Part shown: positions 31,578-41,900 of the stretch, piece by piece | Numbering within the stretch: the first letter of the stretch is position 1 | Layout of the letters: each line of letters begins with the position of its first letter | Source of the DNA: Odontesthes bonariensis | Taxonomy: Eukaryota; Chordata; Actinopteri; Atheriniformes; Atherinopsidae | DNA: 64,000 nt | Reading direction: 5' to 3' | NCBI RefSeq assembly: GCF_027942865.1 | Contig: NC_134512.1 | Coordinates: 1,218,501 to 1,282,500 of the forward strand | Notes under the pieces: generated by a model | Databases searched by the model: none | Told to the model about the DNA's origin: nothing | Seen by the model: the letters and a program-made list of their open reading frames with translations, nothing else | Made by a program: the position numbers and the translations under genes

Positions 31578-31789
31578 TGTAGATAGCATCCAGTTTACTT
31601 TTGTCCAGAGGTAGACGATCATCTCCTCTTGACTCGTTTCCCCCCTCGAAGATTGCTCACCAGCAGTATCTCCACAGGGAAGACTGCTGTGAGAAGATGC
31701 CTCACAAATACTGTAGCCCAATTTGCATTGACTGCATAGGCCCACGCCAGTTTCTCTTCCGTGACTCCAGTCCCAGGATGGATCTCCAC
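31578..31789 (-). pseudogene. BEN-domain exon relic
   Basis: Minus-strand reading VTEEKLAWAYAVNANWATVF, then FVRHLLTAVFPVEILLVSNL, then (after a one-base frame change near 31630) DDRLPLDKSKLDAIY. This is the pattern of a BEN domain (FxRxLLxxxFPxExLxxSNLxG ... LDxxKLxAI), a DNA/protein-interaction domain of chromatin regulators. The block has an acceptor (TTTAAATAG, just above 31789) and a good donor (GTAAGT, 31572-31577). No other exon of such a gene could be assigned with confidence. The frameshift argues for a relic; a sequencing error in the C6 run at 31639-31644 is possible. Confidence 0.6.
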
Positions 31790-32486
31790 CTATTTAAACA
31801 AGGAGAGTATTTAGGGTTCAAATATAATTTGCTCACCCCTAGAGACTGAAGACAGAAAAAACAAAAGTTATACCTGCCATACATCTGAGAGGCAGTAGAT
31901 CCAATTTATGCACTGTATTTATTTATTCTTTAGAAATAAATGACCTTGGACGATGGAATGACAGACTCTCCTGTGGAGCTGGACAGTTTAGCTAAGCAAT
32001 ATATGACCAATACACAATCTAACCATTTTTTTCTTTTTTTTTGGGGGGGGGGGGGGGGGGGGATTATTCTATTTCACAGGGTATCTGTAGGTTTAGGCAA
32101 GTATAATTTCATATGCACAACTCTGCCTTCTTAACTGAGAATTCCCACATTTCTCACTCGGTTTAATTTGTACCTTTTAGCATTCAGCTAACTATCACAA
32201 AACAGAAAAAACTGTACATACAACTTCTACATAAACAGAAAAGCTAACTCCTTAAAATATGTAAATTTACTTACCACTTGTCCACAGAGAGAGTCAGGAG
32301 ACCATTTGTCTGCAGTGTATCCATCCCAGCAAAATGTAGCGCATTTTATGGCCGCGGCCGGCCATGACTTTCCGTGGTCGCAGCCATTACTGAGGGAGCA
32401 GCCATTAATGAGGCTGAGACAGACTTTGAGAACAGGAGTCAGGGAATTACCTTTCACAGGTAGGATTCAACTCTCACTACTTGACG
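31790..32486 (-). other. Possible orphan exon and a poly-G tract
   Basis: A minus-strand block from about 32456 down to 32275 is open and ends at a good donor (GTAAGTAAA on the minus strand), encoding a Cys-rich peptide (CATFCWDGYTADKWSPDSLC) that I do not recognise. It is upstream of and on the same strand as the BEN exon, so it might belong to the same decayed gene. A run of about 20 G lies at 32043-32062. Weak evidence only. Confidence 0.25.
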
Positions 32487-34022
32487 CTGTGACGCTTTGC
32501 GGTAAGACGTGTTGCATCACTTCCTGTTACCTTGCTTGTGCACTGTGGAATTTCTTGCTCCGCTTGGAGTACTGATAATCACTTTATTTCGATCTATAAC
32601 TTACACAATTTTGCATAGTTAAACTCTATAGCTTACCGTTCTGTTCTAACACACTCCTACAGATCTTTATTCTCACTTTTTAACGGTGTGTCTGGTTCTC
32701 TAGCGTAGCATGGCTACCGGTTCTCTTCCTCCATCTCCTGCTTTCACCTGCTCCGTGTGTCAGATGTTTAGTTACTCCTCTGCCTCCTTTAGTGATAATG
32801 GTACATGTAACAAATGTAGTCTTTTTGTAGTTTTGGAGGCAAGGTTATCTGAATTGGAAGCTCGGCTCTGCACTGTTGAAAATCAACCGATAGCGAGCCA
32901 GGTCCCTTTAGCCAGTGTGGAGCCACCTAGCGTAGCTAGCTCAATTAGCCTCCCCCTAGCAGAACCTGAGCAGCCAGGATTACAACGTGGCTGGGTGACT
33001 GTCAGGAAGAGGCATAGCTCTAAAGTCAAGCCCGTTGTTCACCATCGACCTGTCCACGCTTCAAACAGATTTTCCCCACTCAGCGACACACCCGCTGAGG
33101 ACAAAACCCTGGTAACTGGCAGCTCCATAGTCAGAAACGTGGCATTAGAGGCACCAGCGGCCATAGTCAAATGCATTCCAGGGGCCAGAGCGGGCGACAT
33201 AGAATCCTATTTAAAACTGCTGGCTAAGGATAAACGTAAATACGGTAAATTAGTTATTCACGTCGGCGTTAATGACACCCGGTTACGCCAATCGGAGGTC
33301 ACTAAAATTAATGTTGCATCGGTGTGTAATTTTGCCAAAACAATGCAAGAGAGTCTGGCTGCAGACCTGCACTGTCAGGACCCTGTTGCAGACCGTCACC
33401 TGCACTGTGAGGACCGGAAGTGCACTGTGAGGACCGGAAGTTGATTCGAAGCCTTTCAAAATAAAAGCGTGTGTATCGGAAGCACGTATTTTTAAACGAT
33501 TTTAAACGCTATATTTTTCAAGAGGTCCTCACAAATTAATTAATTAGTTAACAGTACGACATAAAATCTATCAATTCCCGGTCTATTGTTTTTATTTGTA
33601 TTGTAAACTTTTGTTTGGTCACTGCACACATTTTCTCTTAGGCTCATATTCATAAGCCAACATCTCACAAGATGCCATAGGCATCTGTACATTTTATTGT
33701 GTACTATAGAGTAAGTCACTGGTATTTTATTATCATTTCATTTTGACTTTATCGCACTGCTCTTTATATATATATATATATTTGTTTCAATTAGTTTTTC
33801 TGTTGTATTATTCTGTATTTTTATCCTTAACCACCATAAATTTCATGTTTGGTTCTATGTCTATGCCAATTATGTTCTTGTGCTGCTGGAACACCTTCGT
33901 ACCACTAAATAGTACCCTAACTCTTGATATCTACAGTATAATCTTAGTCAAATTATTAAGGGATCAATGAGAAAACATAAAAAACACACCAAGTCACAAC
34001 ATGATCAAATGTTCTGTAGTGT

Positions 34023-35400
34023 TTATTCAGTCAAACATTCACAATATGACAAAAAATCTTTGTTTTTGTCAACTACCTGTTCACAAAATATCAACATGTC
34101 GTTAATATTGTGAAATATCATTTTGAAAGGCTCCAGGATCGCTTCTCTTTCATCCTCGTCCAGTTCTTCGTTCCACAACCTCTCATATTGTAGAGCAGCC
34201 TCTGCCTGTTCCTCTTCCCCCATGCCCAGAACGTCAGGCAGGTCCACTCTGCCAGACAACAGTGGTTTGTTGGCCTCAGCCCACTCTGCTGCATGTCTGC
34301 AATTTTGAAGAATGCAATCTTCAACTGAGTCCTATGGAAAAGACAGAAAGAAAGATGTCTGTACTATAGCTGCCACACCAACAGTATCTGACCAATAGAT
34401 ACTGTGCAAAAGCTTACGCCTTCCACTGGTGTGTCCACATCAGCAAGTCTGGCTCTCTTGGAGACCTCTGCCTGCTGCTCTTCTTCCTGAGTACTCAACT
34501 ATTAATATGAATACATGCATTATACATACTTTATACTCTTACCTGAATTTGTAGTCCAGTTTTCTCTGTCCAGTTGCCAGGATTTAGTGACTGGGATAGG
34601 TTTCTAAAAGACAGAAAGTGAGGTGTCAGATGTTCTTCACTGCAACCTACATTCCCTTAATTTTCCTTTTACCCTTTTACAAACCAAACCACAACCTGCC
34701 AGAAGTTAGTAGCGTAGCGTTGGCTAATACTTATGAGTACAAACTAACAGACAAATACATTATGCTTACCTTTAAATAAAATGCCACCTTTTGTATGTGC
34801 CTCTAAGTGGCTCTGCAGCTTGGACAATTTTGCTGGTTTAAATCGTAGGCACAGAGGGCAGTGAAACAGTTTGCAACATGACGTGCAGCGTTCGGTTTTG
34901 GGCGTAGTGCCGGCGGTTGTTATTGAAATATGCATCTGTAAGAGACAAATAATGTCGTAATAAGTAAAACTAAATTATATATATATATATAAATGGCGCA
35001 TTTAAGTGAGCACTATCGATACGATAACAACACTAAAGACTAGCCAAAAGTAAAAAAACCTGATTCTTTAAAATTAATATAACTTTACAGTATATAGTTA
35101 TTGAAATATGCATCTGTAAGAGACAAATAATGTCGTAATAAGTCAAACAAAATTATACAACTGAGCACTATCGATACGATAACAACGCTGAAGACTAGCC
35201 AAAAGTTAAAAAAAAAAACCTGATTCTTTAAAATTAATATAACTTTAGAGTATATAGTGTGCAACGTAACGTTCCAGCGAATAAAGACTGTTTCTGTTTC
35301 TTCGTATGAAAGAAAGTTGTTTTCACTCGACTTTTACTCACCTCGTCGTCTCCACAGTTCAAATGGGGAACGAAAAATACGTGCTCCTCGCTTATAGCTT
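34023..35400 (-). CDS. C2H2 zinc-finger gene inside the transposon-like element (spliced model)
   Basis: Minus-strand model: exon 1 non-coding (about 35400-35342, donor GTGAGT); exon 2 34935-34770, starting with ATG right after the acceptor and encoding a C2H2-type finger (CPLC, then HLEAH) with CxxCC before it; exon 3 34603-34543 ([20 protein letters not shown]); exon 4 34486-34418 (acidic, then KRARL); exon 5 34331-34023, 102 codons ([20 protein letters not shown], an acidic helical domain, stop TAA overlapping an AATAAA). Exons 3-5 join in one open frame. Exon 2 ends one base out of phase: its canonical junction to exon 3 gives a stop after six codons. So either the splice model is off by one junction or this copy is frameshifted. 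I do not know the C-terminal domain. The finger resembles ones seen in many fish multicopy genes (recollection, not checked). Confidence 0.55.
34921..35268. repeat. 178-bp tandem duplication within the element
   Basis: TATTGAAATATGCATCTGTA starts at 34921 and again at 35099; the two units stay similar to about 35268, with a TA-repeat insertion in the first. The duplicated segment includes the exon 2 splice acceptor and the first 15 or so bases of the exon. Confidence 0.85.
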
Positions 35401-35763
35401 CGGGTCCTCACAGTGCAGGTGACGTCACAGTGCATGTCTGCAACTAAGGGTCCTGACAGTGCAGGTCTGCAGCCAGACGCCTCTCAAACAATGTGGGACT
35501 CCGTAGTTTTCTCTGGACCCCTGCCAAATCTGACCAGTGATGACATGTATAGCCGCATGACGTCCTACAATCGCTGGTTGTCTAGATGGTGTCCAGCAAA
35601 CAACGTGTGCTACAGAGATAACTGGCAATCTTTCTGGAGAAAACCTGGTCTGATGAGGAGAGACGGCATCCATCCCACTTTGGAAGGAGCAGCTCTCATT
35701 TCTAGAAATATGGATGAATTTATTTGCCACCCTAAAACATGACAACCCAGGGCTCAGACCAGG

Positions 35764-38605
35764 ATGCAGAGTTGTAGTCTTACACACTTCTCTGCAGCTT
35801 CCCACCTGCTGCTACCCACCCAATCAATTAACACAAAAGGAACAAATCCTCTTGTGCAAAAAGAAATTATTAAAACAAAAACTTTAACTGAACAAAAACA
35901 ACAAACTATTAAATGTGGCAGCTATCTTCAGATCAGGGTTACTAATCAGTCCCAGACCCAAGATTAGTTTGAGCTCTTTTGAATCTCTGATTCTCAGTTT
36001 TTCCCACGCAAAGTGGAAATCACAGAAACCTCTTGTGTTTGTTGTTGTGTATCGTCCACCTGGCCCTTATTCTGAGTTTCTGTGTGAATTCTCAGAGTTT
36101 TTATCCCAGTTAGTGCTGAGTACAGATAAAGTCATTGTAGTGGGTGACTTTAATATTCATGTAGATGTTGAAAATGACAGCCTGAATATGAACTTTAATT
36201 CTATATTGGACTCTATTGGATTTTCTCAGAGTGTTCAGGGACCGACTCACTGCCTTAATCACACCCTTGATCTTGTGCTGACTTATGGCATTGAGAGTGA
36301 ACAGTTAACAGTGTTCCCTCATAACCCTGTCTTATCTGACCATTTTCTGATAACCTTTGAGTTTACATTACTTGACTATACAGTTTCTGAGAAGAAATGT
36401 ACGTATAGAAGGTGTCTATCAGAGGATGCTGTAACCAGATTTAAAGAATTAATTCCATCATCCTTTTCTTCACTGCCATGTGCAGATATGACAGAGGACG
36501 ACTACCTAAACTTTACTCCAGCAACACTTGACTCTCTTGTTGACAGCACTATAGTTTCAATGCGTACAGCACTGGACAATGTTGCCCCTCTGAAAAGGAA
36601 GGTAATCAGTCAGAAGAGGCTGGCTCCTTGGTATAATTCACAGCTGCGTGCTTTAAAGCAGACTGCAAGAAAGCTGGAGAGACAGTGGCGTTCCTCTAAT
36701 TTAGAAGAGTCTCAGTTAGTCTGGAAAGATAGTTTAACAATGTATAAGAAAGCCCTTCGTAAAGCTAGAACTGCTTATTATTCATCATTGATAGAAGAGA
36801 ATAAGAATAATCCCAGGTTTCTTTTCAGCACTGTAGCCAGTCTGACTAAGAGTCTGAGCTCTGCTGAGCCAGGTATTCCTTTAACTCTCAGCAGTGATGA
36901 TTTCATGAGCTTCTTTATTAATAAAATTGTTTCTATCAGAGAGAAGATTGATGGAGTCCTTCCCACTATTATCAGTGATGTATCATCAAGTACAGCAGCT
37001 TTAGAAGTATCTTTAGAACCTGATTTGTATTCAGACGGCTTCTGCCCAGTTGATCTCTCTGAACTAACAACACCAATAGTCTCTTCTAAACCATCAACTT
37101 GTGTTTTAGACCCAATCCCAACCAGACTGTGCAAGGAGGTTTTCCCATTAATTGACACTTCCATATTGGATTTGATCAATCTGTCTTTGTTGACAGGATA
37201 TGTACCTCAGACTTTTAAGGTTGCTGTAATTAAACCTTTACTTAAAAAACCTACTCTTGATTCAGAAGTGTTAACTCATTATAGACCTATATCCAATCTC
37301 CCTTTTATGTCTAAAGTTCTTGAAAAAATAGTTGCAGCTCAGCTTTGTGATCACTTACACAGAAATAATCTGTTTGAAGAGTTTCAGTCAGGATTCAGAG
37401 TGCATCATAGCACAGAAACTGCACTGCTGAAAGTTACCAATGATCTCCTCTTAGCCTCTGATAGCGGACTTGTGTCTGTGCTTGTCCTGTTGGATCTCAG
37501 TGCTGCATTTGATACGGTCGATCACAGTATCTTATTACAGAGACTTGAACATGTTATTGGGATTAAAGGAACTGCATTAGGCTGGTTTAAGTCATATTTA
37601 TCTGATAGATTTCAGTTTGTTCTTGTAAATGAAGAATCTTCCTCACACACCAGAGTAAGTCATGGAGTTCCCCAGGGTTCTGTGCTTGGACCGATTCTTT
37701 TCACTTTATACATGCTTCCATTAGGTAACATTATTAGACAGCATGGCATAAATTTCCATTGCTATGCTGATGATACTCAGCTGTACTTATCTATAAAACC
37801 AGATGAACCCAATAGGTTGGTCAGACTACAAGCATGTCTTAAAGACATAAAGACCTGGATGACTCAGAACTGTCTGCTTCTAAATTCAGACAAAACTGAA
37901 GTCGTTATCTTTGGACCTGAGCGTTTCAGGGAGAAATTGTCTAGCTATATAGTTACTCTGGATGGTATTTCCTTGGCTTCTAGTTCTACAGTGAGGAACC
38001 TTGGAGTTATTTTTGACCAGAACTTATCATTTGACTCGCATATAAAACAGGTTTCTAGGACTGCCTTCTTTCATCTTCGCAATATTGTTAAAATCAGGAA
38101 CATCTTGTCTCAGAGTGATGCAGAAAAACTAGTCCATGCATTTGTTACTTCAAGATTGGACTACTGTAATTCTTTATTATTGGGCTGTCCCACATATTCT
38201 CTGAAAAGCCTTCAGTTGATCCAAAATGCTGCAGCCAGAGTTCTGATGAGAACTAACAGCAGAGATCATATTTCTCCAGTTTTAGCTTCTCTTTATTGGC
38301 TCCCTGTTAAATTCAGAATAGAATTTAAGATTCTTCTCCTTACATATAAAGCTCTTAATGACCGAGCTCCATCATATCTTAAAGATCTCATTGTAAGATA
38401 TTTTCCTAACAGATCACTTCGTTCCCAAACTGCAGGTTTACTTGAGGTTCCCAGAGTTTCTAAAAGTAGAATGGGAGGCAGAGCCTTCAGTTATCAGGCC
38501 CCTCTCTTGTGGAATAAGCTGCCAGTAAATGTCCGGGAAGCAGACACCCTTTCCACTTTTAAGACCAGGCTTAAAACTTTCCTTTTTTATAAAGCTTATA
38601 GTTAG
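35764..38605 (+). pseudogene. L2-like ORF2, endonuclease-deleted, RT intact (copy B)
   Basis: The ORF2 start (35764, [19 protein letters not shown]) runs into a deletion of about 220 bp after TIKCG that removes the NIRSL and TETWL endonuclease motifs and shifts the frame. From 35915 the ORF is open for 896 codons: [10 protein letters not shown] (about residue 75), [10 protein letters not shown] (about 140), then the RT with [10 protein letters not shown] (about 585) and [12 protein letters not shown] (about 615) and the complete C-terminus. It could still make a reverse transcriptase lacking a working nickase. Confidence 0.9.
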
Positions 38606-39297
38606 GTCTGTTGAATCTGATAGTGTATCTGCTAGTGTGTCTTGTCCTGCCTCCACCTCTGGCACCTTCTATACTTTCATTACCCCCTACCCGAACCAGG
38701 GTTTGAATCCCATTCCCGCTTATCTTACCTCTTTTATTTCTCCCCCTACCCGAACCAGGGTTTGCATCCCCACCCCGCTGTGACTGGTGTGCAGTTGGTG
38801 AGAGGCTGAGGTAGCTTGTGGCTGTAAAAAGATGGTTGTTGTGGTGTGAGGAGCAGATCTATATAGGGAGTATAGGGAATTACTCACTGAGTCTGGTCAT
38901 TTATTTATTTATTTTTTCGTTAGCACAAGTTTCTTGTGTTTACCTTGAATAGGGATGGCTCAGGTAATCCTGAAACATCCCATAGTTAAGCTGCTATAGG
39001 CCTAGACTGCTGGGGGGCCTCATCTGTCACACCTTTCCTCACTTTACTCTCTTTATGTATATGTGATATTATTGTGGTCATTAACTCGTGTTTCCCTGTT
39101 CCAACAGATATCCTTTGAATGGTGTTACAGTGCCAATTGGCTCTATATGAACGAATTGGATTATTTTATGAATTAGGATTATTATTAATTAATTGAATTC
39201 CAATTGGCTTGAATTGGACTTACTATCTAAGTGCCTTGAGATGACATTTGTTGTATTTGGCGCTATATAAATAAAAATGAATTGAATTGAATTGAAC
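38606..39297 (+). other. 3' UTR of L2-like copy B
   Basis: Contains two tandem copies of CCCCTACCCGAACCAGGG (38685-38702 and 38744-38761), a TTTATTTATTTATT run, and the terminal sequence shared with copy A and with a fragment at 48133-48239. Confidence 0.8.
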
Positions 39298-39330
39298 ATT
39301 ATGATTGGTTGTATTTTGTGTTTATAGCCA

Positions 39331-39843
39331 GTGTTATGCCGAGAAGTGCACCCCCTGCTGGTCGTACTTTAAAGAGAGTCTGTGATGGAATGATATGATA
39401 TAACTACATACTTTGTTTACCCAGTTGAATTAACGGATGTGAATCTCAACAAGTCCAAATTTGTATATAAAATTAAAATAACCAAATTTCATAGTTTCAG
39501 GTTCATTTTTATATCATTTCATCTGGGCTATAATGAGTTGAGATTGTTAATAGAAAATGTAACCGTCTTTCGTGTTGACTACAAAAGTCACGGCCCTTAC
39601 TTTTGAATATATGTCCAATAATAGACAATAGTTAGGAATAGGAATACTCTAAACTGTACAATTGTCGGATTATCATAATTGTACACGTATTATTAATTTA
39701 CATGAAGAGATGTGAAAAAAAGATGCACGAATGAAACACCATTGTCAGCTCAATATTATTTTTTTTGGATAAATGTAATAATCCACACCTGAAACGGTTT
39801 ACGGGCGCTCCCGTGAATGGGAATGCACTTCTCGGCATAACAC
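39331..39843. mobile_element. MITE with 20-bp terminal inverted repeats
   Basis: GTGTTATGCCGAGAAGTGCA at 39331-39350 is the exact inverse complement of 39824-39843. The 513-bp element encodes nothing. No convincing target duplication is visible, so the superfamily is open. Confidence 0.65.
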
Positions 39844-39973
39844 CTCTGAGACTTCATAAATCATGTATTCCATAACACAGGCTTAGATTACAACTAACAC
39901 AAGAATGCTACTTTTGAAATAATGCAAATATTACTGTTATAACGTTGACCATCAGATTTTACACAGGTTTATT

Positions 39974-40744
39974 ATAGCCGCATTCGGACAGAGCAGTTCT
40001 AAGAACGCCGTTCTAAGAAAGCCGTCCTCCTCGAATTTCGTTCTGATAGCTGTCCTTCCCCAGCGGAACTGTTTCAGTCTGCATTCGCACATGAGTCCGG
40101 ACCAGGTTGGGACTGCTGCGGCGCAGCTGTCTGCGACAGCGACGTGTTACTTTAGCGCCACATTCAACAACAAAACAGAACAAAACAAAACCCGCGAAAA
40201 GTAAGGAGAGAAGAAAAAACACCACAAAGAAGCTAATATGGAGAGCGGGGAAGCCACCGTGTTCATGGTCTGCATGATGGTGATATTAATCATGGACGAT
40301 CACATGGGGCGTCTAACATGGAGGCTGGAAGAGCTCACAGAGAGAGTCAGGAGACGCAGGATGGAGCGCAGGCCGTACTTCTTGGTTTCATGAAGGAAGA
40401 AGAGCAGAGCGCCGCAGACAAAGGAGACCACGTGGAGGTTTAACTTATTAAACACGCCAAGGTTGTGTCCGTGTCGTATGAGGAAACATTTCAGCCTGAC
40501 AGCATGACAAGGGGCGGAGCTACCGACCACCAAGGGGCGGAGCTACCGACCACCAAACACCTCCGTCAGATGTGTTCCTATGGAACCCAGAACAGACCCA
40601 GCTGAGGAGAAGGAGCTGAAATGGTTCCAGGAACTGAGGGCCGTGGTCCCGAGTTCCTGTATGTGCGAATGCAGGAAAAAACGGCCCTGTGGATTAAAAG
40701 GTTATTAGAACTGCCAAAGGTTCCTACAGTGTGAATGCGGCTAT
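39974..40744 (+). mobile_element. Harbinger-like non-autonomous element (probable)
   Basis: ATAGCCGCATTC (39974-39985) and its inverse complement GAATGCGGCTAT (40733-40744) bound about 770 bp; a possible TTA/TTG flank fits a degenerate TWA duplication. Inside, an open plus-strand frame from about 40237 starts MESGEATVFMVCMMVILIMD and continues with ERVRRRRMERRPYF, like the Arg-rich N-termini of fish Harbinger proteins. It also holds a 27-bp tandem duplication (GGGGCGGAGCTACCGACCAC-type) at 40508-40556. No catalytic domain. Confidence 0.5.
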
Positions 40745-41900
40745 TGTCTATGGGTAGAATGGGCAGAACTAGATATGAAGGCATCTGATTGGTTTTTTGT
40801 CCTCGGCCCGAGGAGTTTGGATTGGTCAGCTTTTTGTCAGACCTGCAGCTGCCACAGAGGTCTGATTATTTTTGCCCCTTTTTCTAAATACATAATGTAC
40901 AGATTACTCTCAGGATAGACGGACATTTTTACCCAGTATTACAACATGTGTTTCTGAACAGGATTACCAACCATGCCTTTAAGGCCCTTGTTTTCCAAAA
41001 CACACACATTGCGATAGCTTTTGCTCTGGTTCACCACTTCTGTGTCCTCCTCTGAATGAAAAAGCACACACGTGATAAAAAAACCTCCACAGCCGTCTTC
41101 ATGCTTGTGCAGTTTAGATGGTAAGCAAAGGTGTATAGGGCATATGCCTTTATGCCTTTGTCAGAGGTTTTCTTCACCAAAGCTTGTAATACAGCCTTCA
41201 AAATGTAGGCAGAGCAAAGATGAAGCACTGTTTGTCCCATTCCGATTTCCTATGCTCTGTCAAGGTAGACAGAAACATGTTCTTTGTTGAAGGCAATAAG
41301 TACACTGTTAATCATAGCCCAGCTATGATCTGTCTCAACCTGTGCTATTTGTTTTTTTACAGGCCAATCGTAATATTAAAACTCATTCTAGCCGCACAAT
41401 TCTTTTCAAGCTGTTATTTTAAGGTAGAAATGTTACATAGTATGCTTTAAATATCCCGTATCTTTATTTTGAAAACAGGAAGTCGGTACACGCTGAAGTA
41501 GTCCTCTAAGGGGTGCACTTGAAATGTTGGAGTGTTTTGCGAATGTCCTCGAATATCCAACTTAAAACTAACTTCACTAACCTAACTTCATTGTTGCATA
41601 TTCACAAATCAAATAAAGGTTTTATAAATCATTGTGTTTTAAAGAATCTGTTTTCTTTGTCAATAAATTCCATTCAGATTTGACCAGTCTTACTATTTTG
41701 GGTTTAATACAGGACCTACTGTCTACACGCCAATGAAATGGCACTTCATGCATTTCCATTTAATTTGCGAATCGGAAGTTGTGAATCATGAGCCAACTTC
41801 AACGTGGGCATGTGCCCTCGGTGCTGCATGAAATGGTCCGGGAAATACATCATTGTTGCGAGATGTCGCACATCCTATTGCAAGGGAACGCAAAAAGATT
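40745..41900. other. Spacer, nothing recognised
   Basis: ORFs at 41031-41240 and 41072-41290 overlap on opposite strands and show no known motif. No repeats with defined ends, no splice-supported exon. Confidence 0.5.

Larger units (their letters stand above)
33346..35485 (-). mobile_element. 2.1-kb DNA transposon-like element carrying a zinc-finger gene
   Basis: Flanked by the 8-bp repeat AAACAATG (33338-33345 and 35486-35493); copy A of the host LINE has the site only once. The outermost 7 bases of the two ends differ, but 33353-33384 and 35447-35478 are a perfect 32-bp inverted repeat. The 20-bp subterminal unit TGCACTGTGAGGACCGGAAG occurs twice in tandem at 33401-33440, with inverted relatives at 35400-35455. 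An 8-bp duplication fits hAT and KDZ (Zisupton-like) elements. No transposase is encoded; the interior holds a multi-exon gene on the minus strand. Confidence 0.8.
32710..35742 (+). pseudogene. L2-like ORF1 (copy B), split by insertion
   Basis: Same start and N-terminal zinc/coiled-coil region as copy A (32710-33345). It is interrupted at codon KTM by the element 33346-35485 and resumes in frame ([14 protein letters not shown] ... [10 protein letters not shown]) to the stop at 35740-35742. The esterase nucleophile part and the His part are therefore separated. Copy A differs by only a few residues. Confidence 0.9.
32487..39297 (+). mobile_element. L2/CR1-like LINE copy B, split by an 8-bp-TSD element
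   Basis: Starts CTGTGACGCTTTGCGG, the same 5' terminus as copy A but in opposite orientation, so the two copies lie head to head about 2.1 kb apart. Segments 32487-33345 and 35486-39297 join into ORF1, ORF2 and a 3' UTR ending TATATAAATAAAAATGAATTG with an (ATTGA)n tail at about 39275-39297. Compared with copy A it has lost about 220 bp of the endonuclease and about 225 bp of 3' UTR, but its RT region is uninterrupted. Confidence 0.9.

Noticed and set aside
31515..31745. 76-codon minus-strand ORF overlapping the BEN exon
   Set aside because: It is a different frame from the BEN-domain reading and has no conserved pattern.
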